Shown here: positions 12,187 to 23,746 of the stretch, in pieces | How positions within the stretch are numbered: the stretch's first letter is position 1 | Layout: the number at the start of each line of letters is the position of its first letter | Source: Trichodelitschia bisporula | Taxonomy: Eukaryota; Ascomycota; Dothideomycetes; Phaeotrichales; Phaeotrichaceae | Direction of reading: 5' to 3' | Assembly: GCA_010356995.1 (NCBI GenBank) | Contig: ML996689.1 | Coordinates: 315,601 to 379,600 of the forward strand | DNA: 64,000 bases | Translations under genes and position numbers: made by a program | The notes under the pieces: generated by a model | What the model saw: the letters and a program-made list of their open reading frames with translations, nothing else | The model's database searches: none | Told to the model about the DNA's origin: nothing

Positions 12187-13032
12187 GATTGCTCCGGTGC
12201 TGACAATGTGTAGGTGAAGTCCAGAGTAGTAGTGGGAGTATGCGTGAAATGCAGGTTTTGAAGATGCAGAGGTGATCGTGGTGCTGGGAGTCGAGGAACA
12301 GGAAGTAGAGGAGTATCAGGAGAGTGGGGGTATGGTGTCATTAAGTTTGCTGCCCCACGTTCCCCTCACTCTGGTGGGGCAGGGAAGCTGCAACCCGGCC
12401 ATCTTGCCCCGCCCAGCCTGGGCATCATTACGTGAACCGGTTTGGCTCTCAGTAAGCCATTACTGACTGCTTCACTATGACGACACCAGTGAAAGGGGAG
12501 GGAAGATCGCTGGACAAACATGTGATGATTTCCTCTGAGGATGAGAATGTCTACAAAAGGCCAACACCTGCGACAATGTCTTCATGGTCTGGTCGGCTTG
12601 TAATTGCCGAGCTTTACCTATCGCCCGGGAATCTGCGGCAGTTCAAAAGTCCAAATCGCGCAGCTGCGCTAGGTGATGCCAAGTATAAACCAGCAGCACT
12701 ACAGTACGAAAAGCTATATGCGCCTAGTGTCACCATCCGGCGCAAGCCGTGCCAGCAGGTTTAGCTGCTTCTCGGGACCCATAGGGGTGGGATACTACAC
12801 AGCATAGCTTACCACCGTCAACAAGCAGCTAGGCTCAAGTCACATCAAGAGGCCTCCGCCTGCCTTAAAGCAGACATACGGACATTGGAAAAGATAGGAG
12901 GAAGGCAAAATGCCCAATTCAGTATCAAACATCGCCTATAACAACGCCCGGCCTTTGTGTAGATAGAATGACGTCCTTAAGAATCAAAATCCGTCCATGC
13001 TGAATCCGATCCGGATTCCTATCTCGCAAAAA
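12187..13032. other. Intergenic region
   Basis: 846 bp between the isomerase start codon and the stop of the upstream kinase gene, both on the minus strand. It holds the isomerase promoter and leader and the kinase 3' flank. A plus-strand frame at 12477-12764 has no domain or codon-use support. Confidence 0.55.
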
Positions 13033-15193
13033 TCAACCAGACACGCCCTCAAACGATGGATCCTTGACGCTGCCACCCGCATCTCCCAGCCCAGCAACAG
13101 GGCGGTTATACGACCAGCCGGCGAACTGCTGCTGCATGGTCTGCGACAGCATGGGCCCCTCAACGTACGAGTCCGCCGGAGCCTCCGACGTGAACTCGCG
13201 GTCAAAGTTCGCCGTGTCACGCTGGTCGACCTAAAGAAGTTAGCTTGAGGTCGAAGCACAGCCAGTGGTGCACTTACCACACTCGGCTTGAAGCTCGGCT
13301 CGTACTTCCGCTCGAGCAGCTTGCGCCAGTCGATGCTGTGGAAGAAGTAGTGCGACTTAATCTCCACAGCGCCATTCGCCCCGAGGCGCCGCTCCGCGTT
13401 GCGGTCCAAGAGCCGGGTGAGCAAATCACGAGCAGCAGGCGGGACAAACTCAGGGGAGGGAAACGTCAGCGGCTCCGTGAGAATCTTGCGGTACATCTCG
13501 TTGGTGTTCTCGTCGTAGAACGGCGGAAGCCCCGTAAGCATCTCGTAGAGCAGAACGCCGAGGGTCCACCAGTCGACTGTCTTGGTGTAGCCGCCGCCGG
13601 TGAGAAGCTCGGGTGCCAGGTACTCAGGTGTGCCACAGAAAGCTAGCAAGGTTAGCGGAGTCGGCAATGAACTAAATAAGCTTACTGTTGGTCCTATCCT
13701 CGTCCTTCATGTCCAGCTTGCAGAGCCCAAAGTCACAGAGGGCTATGTGGCCGGTGTAGTCGAGCAAAATGTTCTCAGGCTTCAGATCACGGTAAATGAC
13801 GTTAAAACCGTGGAGGCACTCAAGAGCGCAGAGGAGTTCGGCAGTGTAGAAGCGTGCACGGTTGACGTCGAAGCGCTGTTCCTTCTGAAGGTGGTGGAAC
13901 AGCTCACCGCCGTTGACAAAGGCGAGGACAAGGTAGAGCTTCTCAGGCGATTGGAATGAGAACTTGAGAGGAACGATGAATGGGTTGTTAATCTGCGCCA
14001 GAACGGAGCGTTCAGCGAGGGTGTGTGCCACTTCAGAGCGGGAGATGATGTGGGCCTTGCGGATCGTCTTCAGGGCGTAGATCCGGTGGGTATCCTTCTT
14101 TCTGTAGAATGTTAGAAACAGCACCGTGCAGTCTGACAGCACACATACTGAACCTGCATGACCTTCCCAAAGCTGCCCTTGCCAACAACCTTGAGAAGCT
14201 CAAAGTCTTCGATCTTGAGGGACGACTGTCGGTTCTCGACAAACTGAACGCCAACCTTCACAGATCCAGACCCATAGGTCACATCCAACCACTCAGCACC
14301 CGCCTGTCCCAGGGTCTTGTTCTGCTCATTCCAGGCGGCCGAGGCTTTGTCCTGCTCCTTTTTGCTGAGCTTGGGGTCCTTGGTGTGAAGCTCAACTTCC
14401 TCAAAGCGTGGGTTAACCTTGAAGGTCCCGAGGAAGATATCCCCACTGCGTCCGCTATTGGGCGGGTTCTTGGGGTTGCGAATAAACAGAGAGATGGTGA
14501 TATCACTCGTGCGAGACACATCAAACTTGTACTGGGTGTTGTCACCGGCCCACACAGGCGCCTCTGGAGTACCGGAGACAGCATTGATGAACACCTGCTG
14601 CTTGTCAAAGTCGATGAGCGCGTACGGGAGATGCTTGGAAGAATATCGCCCATGGATGGTAGGAGCGGCGTTGATAGACCCCGCAGCAGACGAGGGCCGA
14701 CCGGAACGATATGACCCGGGAACACCTTGGGCAGATGACGACCCGGGTCTCATGGAGCCCATGACTGAGAAGGCACCACCCGTAGACAGCGACCCTGAGG
14801 TGTGAGTTGTTTTGAACGCCTCTTCCGCCCCTGCAGGGAGCGCAAGGCCACGACCTTCATGGAGGGTGACAATGAGGATGCCGGGCTTGAGCGGGGGGGG
14901 CGGAGGAACGGCATTGGCCTCGGAATAGCCTATACTGTTGTCAACGGGGAGCCCACTGCAGAACAGGATATTAACGTACCGATGTTACCGGGATCTTTAG
15001 AGTCTGCGGACGTCGCTGGCGTAGGGGCAGTATTGGCGGGCCGAGGGGAATCTGGGACAATGGTAGACGTAGACGACGAGCGACTGAAGGTGTTGGCGAG
15101 GGGGGCGAGGTGGGTCTCTTTCAGTTCTATGCTGCTTAGTACTTCGCTCTGCTAGGAAAAGAGGAACTTACTCTTCGTGATCTTCCACGACAT
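13033..15193 (-). CDS. ypkA: AGC kinase Ypk1/YpkA (Gad8 orthologue)
   Basis: Deduced exons, in minus-strand order, are 15193-15172, 15126-14980, 14929-14149, 14101-13686, 13642-13278 and 13230-13033 (642 residues). The protein starts MSWKITKKLKETHLAPLAN, the conserved N-terminus of filamentous-fungal Ypk kinases. A C2-like region follows (from KPGILIVTLHEGRGLALP to about residue 290), then the kinase domain: glycine loop GKGSFGKV, catalytic loop YRDLKPEN, DFGLCK, and activation loop TFCGTPEYLAPE formed by splicing. The C-terminal tail has the hydrophobic motif FAGWSY. Orthologues are TORC2 and Pkh effectors controlling membrane lipid homeostasis, cell-wall integrity and polarity. Ypk is preferred over Sch9 because of the N-terminal and tail sequences. 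Confidence 0.95.
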
Positions 15194-16207
15194 CTTTACA
15201 GACTGGTATCCGGACGCTGCCTCAGCGGGCTTTTCGGAGAGGAGAGGGGTGGGGTTGAAGTTGACGGAGAAGGGAGGCTGCGGATGCCAGAGTGAGGAGC
15301 GGTCAATGAGCGGGGGGGCCGGGGCTCGTTACGCAAGTCGAGGTAAATGCCAGGAACTGAAAGCGGAGCGTGACGTGCCAAGGAGGTACTAGATCTAAAG
15401 GCACGGTGCGCAGGAGCAGATCGAAGCGGTGCACATGAAAATTGTTAGAGACCGGCGAGTCCAGGAGATGTAGAGCCGTCAACCACTGGAGGTTGAGTGA
15501 GAGTTCGTACTGTAGGAGGGATATGGAGGGGGTGGGTGGCTTGGGTTTAGGGTGGACTGTGCACGGGTGGGCAGCTGCAGCCAATGACTGAGCGGCATCC
15601 CCCTGGCTGATTGATAGGTGAGGGCTTGGCTTTAGAAGCTTGGCGTTCTCAGGGGACCTGACTGCCACCTTCTTTTGCACCGCCACACATCAACGAACAC
15701 CCGCCACACTTCCATCACTACCGCCACACTCCTGTTAACTGTACACAATTGTGCCTCCCAAAAGGTGCTACTCGCGCCATAAGGAGCTTTTGCTGTGACG
15801 ACATAGGCTGAAAGCTCCAGGAAACTTCATTCAGTAAATAAAATGCGCTACTGTTTCACAGCCCAACAGAGATTAGTGCTCGCTGAACGCCGCCACAGTT
15901 GCTCGTACTGTTACGGTAAGTGAAGGTGGTCCGTGCTTCTGTCGCGACTTCACTTCCCAACGTCCTCTCATCTGGAGCGTTGCCGAAAAGGTAACTGCAT
16001 CCATCAACGCGCCTTCCCATTTTGCGGCTTCCCGCTTGGGGCACAATACTATCGTCCCATCACACCTGCTATCCAAAGTTGCGAGCTTTGTTAGGGACGC
16101 TTACGTTTACGTCTCATGTCCTAGGTGCGCATCGCCGCCCAACCCCCCGCGATCAGGACAACAGCCACCGGTCTGCGCAAGCGCGGTGCATCACCTTTGC
16201 CGCGATC
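15194..16207. promoter_or_regulatory. Divergent promoter, ypkA and ada2
   Basis: About 1 kb separates the divergent start codons of the kinase and ADA2 genes. I see no gene in it. Short frames on both strands lack any domain. The region must supply both promoters; I cannot place individual sites. Confidence 0.5.
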
Positions 16208-17861
16208 ATGGGGATTATTCGGAAGAAGAATTCGCGTGGGCAAGAGGGCGGAGTGAAATACGTGTGCGATGTCTGCTCCTCTGACATCACGTCAACCGTG
16301 AGTGCTGCCCCACCCTCTTACCCCACGTTTTGAGTGAAGCAGATGCCAAGCCTGATGTCGCTCAAATGTCAATATCAGAACAACCCCCGCTAACCTCCCA
16401 TCCCGTCCACAGGTTCGCATCTCATGTGAAGCGTGTAACACCATTCTTTGTGTTTCTTGCTTCGCCCAAGGCAAATCGACGCGGGATCATGACCCAGCCA
16501 CCCATCCGTACCATGTCATCGAGCAGCATTCCATCCCAATCTTCATGGATGATTGGGGTGCCGACGAGGAACTTTTGCTGCTCGAGGGCGCGGAGATGTA
16601 CGGGCTTGGCTCTTGGGTGGACATAGCTGACCACATCGGCGGCTGCCGCAACAAGGATGAGGTCCGCGACCATTATATCAAAACCTACATTGACAGTCCA
16701 AACTTCCCACTTCCTGTACACGCAAGCAAAGATGACCGCTCGTTAATCGACGAAATTCCTCGCGAAACTTTCCAAGCAAACAAAAAGCGTCGCATTGAAG
16801 AACGCAAAGAGATGGCTAAGAACGCCTCACCCGCTGCTCCGAAGCAGAAGCCCACGGCCAGCCACCCCGCTTGTCACGAAGTCCAGGGATACATGCCCGG
16901 ACGTCTGGAATTCGAAACCGAATACTTCAACGAGGCCGAGGAGGCGGTTCAACACATGCAATTCGAGCCCGGTGACGGAGTTCTGCCCATGACTCCGGAA
17001 CAGGAACAGGAGTTCAATCTCAAGATGACCATTATGGCGATTTACAACGAACGCCTCACTGCGCGTGTCGAGCGCAAGAAGATCATATTCGAGCACAACC
17101 TGTTGGAGTACAAGAAGGCGCAAGCTGCGGACAAGAAGCGCAACAAGGAGGAGCGGGAGCTGATCAACCGTGCCAAACCTTTTGCCCGCATGATGAAGAA
17201 TGAAGACTTTCAGACCTTTACCAAGGGTCTTGAGCTCGAACACTCTCTTCGTACGGCGATTGCGCAGATGCAGGAGTGGCGCGCCATGGGAATCACGGAC
17301 CTCAAGTCGGCCGAAAAGTACGAGACGGAGAAGGCTCAACGCATTTCTCGAGGGCTTCCTACTCTCGGTGCCTTTGATCGACTCACTTCCAGCCGTCTCA
17401 ACAAGCCTACACCGCCAGTTGAAGCCTCATCCACCGTATCTGCACTCGTCAGCTCGGATTTGACACTCCCACCTTACAACGGCGACCCGTCGGCGCCCTC
17501 TCTCAACGAAAGCGAGTGGCCGTTGTCCAATGGTCACAGCAACGGTCGGAGCAACGGGCACGCCGTCAACTTCAACAAGAAGTACCAGATCCAGCCTCTT
17601 CCGAATCAGCCTCCGATCACGTTTGATGAGAATGTCCCTGATCTGCATCTCCTCACGCCGGAGGAGCGTGAGCTTTGTCGCGTGATCCGCGTCCAGCCCA
17701 AGCCGTATTTGATCATCAAGGACACCATTCTTCGGGAAGCAGTGGCTCAGGGTGGCGCTCTGAAGAAGAAGCAGGTTCGTGACCTCTGCAAGATTGATGT
17801 TTTGAAAGGGAGCCGGATCTTCGACTTCTTCGTTCAGAGTGGATGGATTCAGAAGGCTTAA
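16208..17861 (+). CDS. ada2: SAGA adaptor subunit ADA2
   Basis: Deduced exons are 16208-16297 and 16413-17861 (512 residues). Removing the 115-nt intron joins [20 protein letters not shown], which completes the ZZ zinc finger (about residues 18-62). A SANT domain follows ([23 protein letters not shown] as its first helix region, about 75-125). A basic helical middle follows, and a SWIRM domain lies at the C-terminus (about 425-510, ending [13 protein letters not shown]). ADA2 bridges Gcn5 to the histone-acetylation module and stimulates H3 acetylation. The order ZZ-SANT-SWIRM and the length match the family. Confidence 0.95.
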
Positions 17862-19037
17862 GCACGACTTTTACGGCATCTCTGAACGGCGGGCTGTACG
17901 ACACTACTGTTCAGTCTACTTGCGGCCCGATAATACCCCTGATAGAAGCCTCGGTGGCTCCTTCCACAAATGATTTTCACGGCGCATGTGGAGCGAATCG
18001 ACGGTTTTTGTACGGCGTCTCGGTCATACTCCCAAAAGGAGGGTTCAAGGCGTGATGGGCACGGGGTTCGATCTTTGCACATGCCTTCGATCTGCGGGGA
18101 GGTATCGGGAACATTCTGCTGACGACATATTCTGACCCTGCTGAAAGGATAGGACGTGTTTGCAGTCTGTTTCAACATCTCTAGTGCAGGTTTGGGGTCA
18201 TACATAGGAACACAATGCTCAAAACTACACATTAATCACCGTGGCATGCGTGAGTGACATATGGGTTGGAGCAAACTGAGGTACAGAGTCAGCGGCCAGA
18301 CTAGCCACCTTTCGCTCCATACGGTACATGAGGGCGGTATGCCGGGCGAAAGAGATGCGAGGAGTCAGGTAAGGCTGGACGTGCCAGCTCAGAGGCTCGC
18401 CTTGCGGAGCGCCACATGTCGTTCAAGCGTTGGGCTGCATATGGGAGACGTTGGATTGTGGCGATGCTTTTTTCCATACAGCCTCACGATTCTCAGATAG
18501 CAAAAGAGAGTTTAGGTAGGTCCGGAGACGGTCTGATACTGCTCTCCGAGGGAGCCGCGGCCAGAGGCACGAAAGGTGGCGAGGCAAGCAGAGATGTAAG
18601 TTGTGCTGTTGTGGTCGTGTGATGGTTCATCAGCTTGGTGTTGGATCTGGCTGGGGTAGGATGGGGAGCGCGAACCCCAATTGGACAAGCGTGGCTCCAA
18701 ACAAGCCCAACTCTTCACACCCCCGCCCACTGAAGAGTCGTCAGCAACACTCACCCACTCCCCAGCTCCATATTATCCCCAAACACCACGTCCAAGGCCT
18801 CCTATTAACACCTCATCATTCATCCACCTTGTCGCCTGACAACAAGCCTAGGCGACGATAGTTCGTTGTACAATTTCACTGTTTAAGTCTTGCCCATTTT
18901 CTCTGCCATATTTCCGAATCTTGTCTGCACTCTTGTCCTCTCGACTCTTCACCGCTTCTACAATCCCAACTCTTTCTGCCTAGGTTCCCTCTCAAGCGCG
19001 TCGTTTGCTGTGTCGTAAACCAGCACTCACCTACGCC
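17862..19037. other. Intergenic region
   Basis: 1.18 kb with no supported gene. The right half is the pyrimidine-rich upstream region and leader of the next gene. Confidence 0.5.
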
Positions 19038-20522
19038 ATGGCTGTCTCTCTGCATGAACGCCAACCATCTCCCTCCCTCTTCTCTCCCAAACCACCCTTC
19101 CGTACCGGTGCACACGCGAACTTCTATCGCCCACCAACAACCCCCGTCCTCCGATCCTCGAAGCATCGGCCCCTCACACCAAGCGGGGCCTCGAGCCGGA
19201 AGCGCGTCCGCCGCGGCTCAACCACAACTACACCTCTTCACTTCACACCACTGTCGACCTCTCCACCCACCACAGCCACCTCATCGACCACGGCGTGGAG
19301 TTTCACAACCGATACTCCAGCCGACGATCCTATCCTCCGCTCCGCCGCCGCCAGCCCACCCCCTTTCGTCAACACATATTACAACCTCGCCGGCGGGCTC
19401 GACACACCGACCGCCCTGCGCGCGAAGGCCACGGACGAAGACCGTAACGAATTCCGTCGCGACGCTGGTTTCCGCTCCAGCTGGGACCTCAACGCCGGCT
19501 CCCTAGACACCAGCGCCATGCGCCCCTCCACACCCCCACCCCGTCACAGCTCCGTCGCCCTGGGCCCGACCACCCCGCCCCGAGAGCGGCACTCACGCCG
19601 CCGCTCGTGCACGCCCTCCGGCCCGCGCAGTCCGGGCGGGTGGACAGCGCTCATGGCTGCCATCGCGGGCCGCATGTGGGAATTCTGCAAGACCAGCGCG
19701 TTCCGCGGCTTCTACGCTGGGGGCGGGCGGGGCTACGCACTCAAGCCCGGCGCCAATGATTCGGCTGTCAGTTGGCAGGATCTTGCCGATAGCTCGACGT
19801 CGCTTCTACCCCTCGTGCCGCGCGAGGTTCCCGTCGAGATCAACTCCCGCTCCACGCCGATCCCCGGCCACTACCCATCCAGCTCGCCTACGGCGCCCTC
19901 ACCGGACTCTCGCCCTGCACCGAAGCGCATCCATACCGACTCGTCGCAGGGGTGGGTCGTCGTGTCACACGAGGGGAAGGACGACAGGCGGTCCCGCGAG
20001 TCGACACCCCGGTTAGCCTCACGGCGCACGCCGGGCTTCCAGGCCGTGAATGCTGCGGCCGCCATCCCGCGCCCCGTTTCTCGCGGGGGCAGCCGGCGCT
20101 CCCTAGTGCCGGTGTCGCGTCGCGGCGCGGCTGCTGCCACCGGTGGCTCGCGGCCCGGGTCTCGCGCCGGGCTCGTGAAGAAGGGGAGTCCGGGCCTGTC
20201 GCGCCCGTCGTCACGGCAGTCCAGTGTGCCCCGTGGGGAGCCCGCATCCCCGGCTAAGGCTGAGGCGCAGAAGTGGCAGGCGAGGCTGAGGCGGGAGGAA
20301 CGGGCTCAGGATGCGAGTATTCGGAGGCTGAATGAGCAGCTTAAGGCGATGATCAAGGAGGGGAAGGAGGCGCTGGGTACGAAGATTGAGGTTGAGGCGT
20401 GGTGTGAGGGGGATGGGGCGATGGATGTTGATGAGGGGGTTGGGCGGGGAGGGGAGCTGGAGGATGAGGGGTTTGGGGAGGGGAGTTGGACTGAGGGTGC
20501 GGAGCGGAGGGATAGATGGTAG
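19038..20522 (+). CDS. Unknown basic, largely disordered protein
   Basis: A single exon from ATG 19038 encodes 494 residues. The frame opens upstream at 19005 only with a TTG codon, so I use the first ATG. The N-terminal 150 residues are Pro/Thr/Ser-rich. A short hydrophobic-aromatic block (LMAAIAGRMWEFCKTSAFRG) and a second one (SSQGWVVVSHEGKDDRRS) look like conserved islands. The region from about 330 to 410 is Arg/Ser-rich (SRPGSRAGLVKKG). A charged helix (KWQARLRREERAQDASIRRL) and an acidic Gly-rich tail follow. There is no signal peptide. A nuclear or cytoskeletal regulator is possible, but I do not recognise the family. Confidence 0.7.
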   Translation: MAVSLHERQPSPSLFSPKPPFRTGAHANFYRPPTTPVLRSSKHRPLTPSGASSRKRVRRGSTTTTPLHFTPLSTSPPTTATSSTTAWSFTTDTPADDPILRSAAASPPPFVNTYYNLAGGLDTPTALRAKATDEDRNEFRRDAGFRSSWDLNAGSLDTSAMRPSTPPPRHSSVALGPTTPPRERHSRRRSCTPSGPRSPGGWTALMAAIAGRMWEFCKTSAFRGFYAGGGRGYALKPGANDSAVSWQDLADSSTSLLPLVPREVPVEINSRSTPIPGHYPSSSPTAPSPDSRPAPKRIHTDSSQGWVVVSHEGKDDRRSRESTPRLASRRTPGFQAVNAAAAIPRPVSRGGSRRSLVPVSRRGAAAATGGSRPGSRAGLVKKGSPGLSRPSSRQSSVPRGEPASPAKAEAQKWQARLRREERAQDASIRRLNEQLKAMIKEGKEALGTKIEVEAWCEGDGAMDVDEGVGRGGELEDEGFGEGSWTEGAERRDRW

Positions 20523-21354
20523 TGTGGGTGCTTGCTTCTTGTGATGGGCTTTGCGGGTTGGCGTTTATTCTGGGTGGGGCGCTCCTGCTGGGCGTCGGTT
20601 TGTGGGTTATGTAGATTGCGATGGTCGCGAGACATGTGTATATGGCTTCTGAGATACGGCTGCGAGGCCTTAATGGAATCTTTCACCTTGACTGCCATGG
20701 CTTCTTTGCCTTTTTCGAACGGCGTGATGGGACTTTTCTCTTCACACCCTCGCTCCGGAGCCCGTGGTCTAGCTTATCTCCACGTCAAAGCGCAAAATGA
20801 GTTTTGACTTCTTCGTGACTATCGCGGACAACAAAACTTGCGTAACCTCACATCAAGTCGCATATGGCGCCTGCTATTCCCGCCATGTTGCCGATTCTGC
20901 GCAACCTGAGACCATTAGAACTAATCGGAGAGTTTCTCTCTCATATATGCCACCCACGTGCTCTTGCATCGTGTAACAGCGGCCCTCGCAGGCGAATCGC
21001 CGATGTACAATTGTTCAACACAGGATAACAGGTTTCGAGGAGCCAGTTTAGAAGGCGACAGACGTGAGATGTAGTTCTAGTCATTTCGTATCTAATCCTA
21101 GTTACTACAGTCCTTGAGTCGGTCAGATTTATGACCTGCATCGTCGAGTAACATACAACTCTGTGCTACGAAGCTTTAAACAAGCCATGCCGTCATGCCG
21201 GTTGGCAATGCAGCCCACATAGCAGGTTTCTGCTTCCCACTACTCCAAAGGGGTCAACTGGGTAAATACGTAGCTGAAGCTTTGATCAGTAGCGAGAAAA
21301 TGGTGGACTAGCGGTAACCTACGGATCGATTTGATTTTTCTCCAGATCACACGT
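20523..21354. other. Intergenic region
   Basis: 832 bp between convergent genes. No supported coding frame, RNA gene or repeat seen. Confidence 0.5.
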
Positions 21355-21648
21355 TCACCGGTTCGTGGAAGGTACAACATCGTCATGTTCGATGACCCGA
21401 ACTTTCGGTATGACGCGACTCAACCGCTCCTTATCTTCTTCGCTAGGAACCATACCAAACTTCTCTTCGGCTTTGTCGGAGAGAAGCAGTCCAATACCAG
21501 CGTAGGCCATGATGCCGACGCCGAGCAAAACTCGTGTACGGGGTGCGAGTCCTCGGTACTTCCTAGCTTCATCTCAGCTGCAGCCTTTTCGAGTTGGCAG
21601 GAGATAAGTAGCCGTGAGCGCCAGTCCCACTTACTCCCAGATAGACAT
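21355..21648 (-). CDS. 73-residue single-span membrane protein
   Basis: Two exons, 21648-21635 (14 nt: MSIW plus two bases) and 21562-21355, give a 73-residue protein beginning MSIWEKYRGLAPRTRVLLGV. The acceptor at 21563 is the only nearby AG that keeps the frame and joins smoothly. One hydrophobic helix follows (VLLGVGIMAYAGIGLLL), then a charged tail (EEDKERLSRVIPKVRVIEHDD). It resembles short conserved membrane proteins that I recall from other Pezizomycotina, which have no assigned function. The size and lone helix with a basic N-terminal flank would suit a mitochondrial or ER membrane accessory subunit; this is inference. It is divergent from the GH47 gene. Confidence 0.65.
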
Positions 21649-22000
21649 CTTCACCAAGAAAACAGTAGAGATTTCGCAAGCACAAATAGAAGGTCAAGAT
21701 AAAGTTGCGCCAGTCCAACGGGGTCTCCACAGATCGACGCACGGACAGGGTTCCGCCGGAAGAGGACAAGCTCGCTGGATACTCCGCAACTCCTTGTCGT
21801 CTCGACGGTACGTTTGCACCCCACCCCCCTCGAGTCCTCAACTATCAACATCATGACAGACTGATATCAGCAGACTGCCTCCATACCACTCACCAACCTG
21901 TCGTTAGCTTCAAAAGGCGTCATGCCATTCATGGACACGGATTCTCCACCGTAGCCCCCGACTTATTCCCTCCATCACTCCTCCTCTTCGAACAGGCACC
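21649..22000. promoter_or_regulatory. Divergent promoter, small membrane protein and GH47
   Basis: 352 bp between divergent start codons. Pyrimidine-rich immediately before the mannosidase ATG. No individual sites assigned. Confidence 0.45.
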
Positions 22001-23746
22001 ATGGCACGCTGGCGCCGCAGCAGTGCTATCACCGTCTCCAAGTTCCTCTGCGCCGCCATCATCATCGCATTCTACCTCCTCTACACCGCATTTCACCGGC
22101 CAGCCCCCTCTCCCCGCAAGCTTCCTCTACCAAAACGCCCCTCCATACAACTCGAATCTTGGAAGAATGGCACAGGCCGAGCAGACGAGGACCGCCGCGA
22201 GGAAGTGCGCAGGGCAATGCAGCACACATTCTGGGGCTATCGCAAACGGGCTTGGGGCCACGACGACCTCAAACCCGTCTCGGGCGGTTTCCAGGATACG
22301 CGCAACGGATGGGGAGCTTTCATAGTCGATTCAAGCACAACACTCGCCCTCATGGGACTCTGGGATGAGCTGGACCTGGCTTTGGACTTCATAGTCAACG
22401 ATGTCGATTTCTCGTCGCCCAAAGGGCTCGTCGATCCTTTCGAAACCACTATTCGCTACTTGGGCGCTCTGGTCTCCTTGGTTGACCTCGCTGACGCCCG
22501 TATCATTCCTCCGTCCATTTTTGGTCTCTCACGTCGCTCCGCTCTCATACACAAAGCCACCGTGCTTGGTACAAGCCTTCTTCCAGCGTACGATTCACCT
22601 ACGGGATTGCCTTGGCCACGCGTAAACTTTACAACGAAGCAGGGCGAAGCTGACCCGCCTGAGGTGTACGAACTCGACCCCTCGAAGCCCCGTCGCAAGA
22701 ATCCAGCCATAGGACCTGCCCGTGCGGGATCCAGCATACTCGAGAACTGCGTTCTCTCGCGCCTCACTGGCAACCAACAGTTTTGCAAGAGCGCCTCCCT
22801 GGCATGGGCCCCCCTCATCTGGAGCAAATTCTTCGTCAAAGACGCGCCGGGACTGGTTGATTCTCCAGTCGACATTGTCACCGGAGAGCCAGTGGGCCGT
22901 GACAAGCAGTGGGATGCCGGGCACGATAGCTACTACGAATATCTCCTGAAGGCTTCGCTGCTCCTATCCGGCACGCCGGAGGCAAAGACGTACACCGAGC
23001 GCTGGACGCAAGCCGCTTCTGCCCTGCGCCACAATCTCAGTTCTCGCGCTTCAGCCTCCGAGCATGAGCTTGAGAGCCATCTCTACGCTGGCAAGCTCCA
23101 CGGCCCGTGGTTTGTCAATGAGATGTCTCATCTGGCGTGCTTCGCCCCCGGCAACGTGCTCCTCGGCGCGCGCGCCCTCAAGCGGCCCGATCTCGTCCCG
23201 CTCGGTCTCGCGTTACTGGATGGATGTCGGCACGTGTACGCCGCATCGCCGCTGGGTATCGGGCCCGAATCCTGGTCGTGGATACCTTCCGGCGGTCAGC
23301 GAGCTGGGGCGTTTGAGCCGAAGTCGCAGAGGGCGAAGGATGAGCTGGCGCAGCATGGCTTTTGGACGGCTAAGGCGTATTACAAGCTTCGACCTGAATA
23401 CGTTGAGAGTTTGTTTTATGCTTGGCGGATTACCGGGCAGAGCAGATATAGGGAATGGGCTTGGGAAGCTTTCCAGGCGTGGGAACGGTGGTGTCGGACG
23501 GAATTGGGTTATGCCGGGGTGCAGGACGTTATGGCTAAAGAGGGCGAGGTTCGGCTTGATGATGAGGCGGAGAGTTTTTGGGCGGCGGAGACGCTAAAGT
23601 ATGCGTTTCTGATTTTTGAAGATGTGAAGGTTGCGAGTTTGGATGATTGGATATTCAGCACGGAGGGGCACTTGTTCTGGCGTGGAGCGGGAAGAAAGGG
23701 GAAGAATTCAAAGGACAAAACTAGGGAGAAGGAGAGGGAGGTGTAA
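22001..23746 (+). CDS. GH47 class I alpha-1,2-mannosidase
   Basis: A single exon encodes 581 residues. A type II signal anchor lies near the N-terminus (VSKFLCAAIIIAFYLLYTAF). The GH47 catalytic set is present: the general-acid Glu in DPFETTIRYLGAL (residue 148), the Asp in GHDSYYEYLLKA, the Glu in LRPEYVESLFYAWR, and the Thr of the calcium-binding FSTEGHLF near the C-terminus. Family members remove alpha-1,2-linked mannose from N-glycans in the ER or Golgi. One variation is that the usual VDSLDTL segment reads VDSSTTLALMGL. The N-terminal anchor favours a Golgi-resident enzyme over a secreted one. Confidence 0.92.
   Translation: MARWRRSSAITVSKFLCAAIIIAFYLLYTAFHRPAPSPRKLPLPKRPSIQLESWKNGTGRADEDRREEVRRAMQHTFWGYRKRAWGHDDLKPVSGGFQDTRNGWGAFIVDSSTTLALMGLWDELDLALDFIVNDVDFSSPKGLVDPFETTIRYLGALVSLVDLADARIIPPSIFGLSRRSALIHKATVLGTSLLPAYDSPTGLPWPRVNFTTKQGEADPPEVYELDPSKPRRKNPAIGPARAGSSILENCVLSRLTGNQQFCKSASLAWAPLIWSKFFVKDAPGLVDSPVDIVTGEPVGRDKQWDAGHDSYYEYLLKASLLLSGTPEAKTYTERWTQAASALRHNLSSRASASEHELESHLYAGKLHGPWFVNEMSHLACFAPGNVLLGARALKRPDLVPLGLALLDGCRHVYAASPLGIGPESWSWIPSGGQRAGAFEPKSQRAKDELAQHGFWTAKAYYKLRPEYVESLFYAWRITGQSRYREWAWEAFQAWERWCRTELGYAGVQDVMAKEGEVRLDDEAESFWAAETLKYAFLIFEDVKVASLDDWIFSTEGHLFWRGAGRKGKNSKDKTREKEREV

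Noticed and set aside
19005-19037. Earlier start for the unknown protein at 19 kb
   Set aside because: It would need a TTG start; the first ATG is at 19038.
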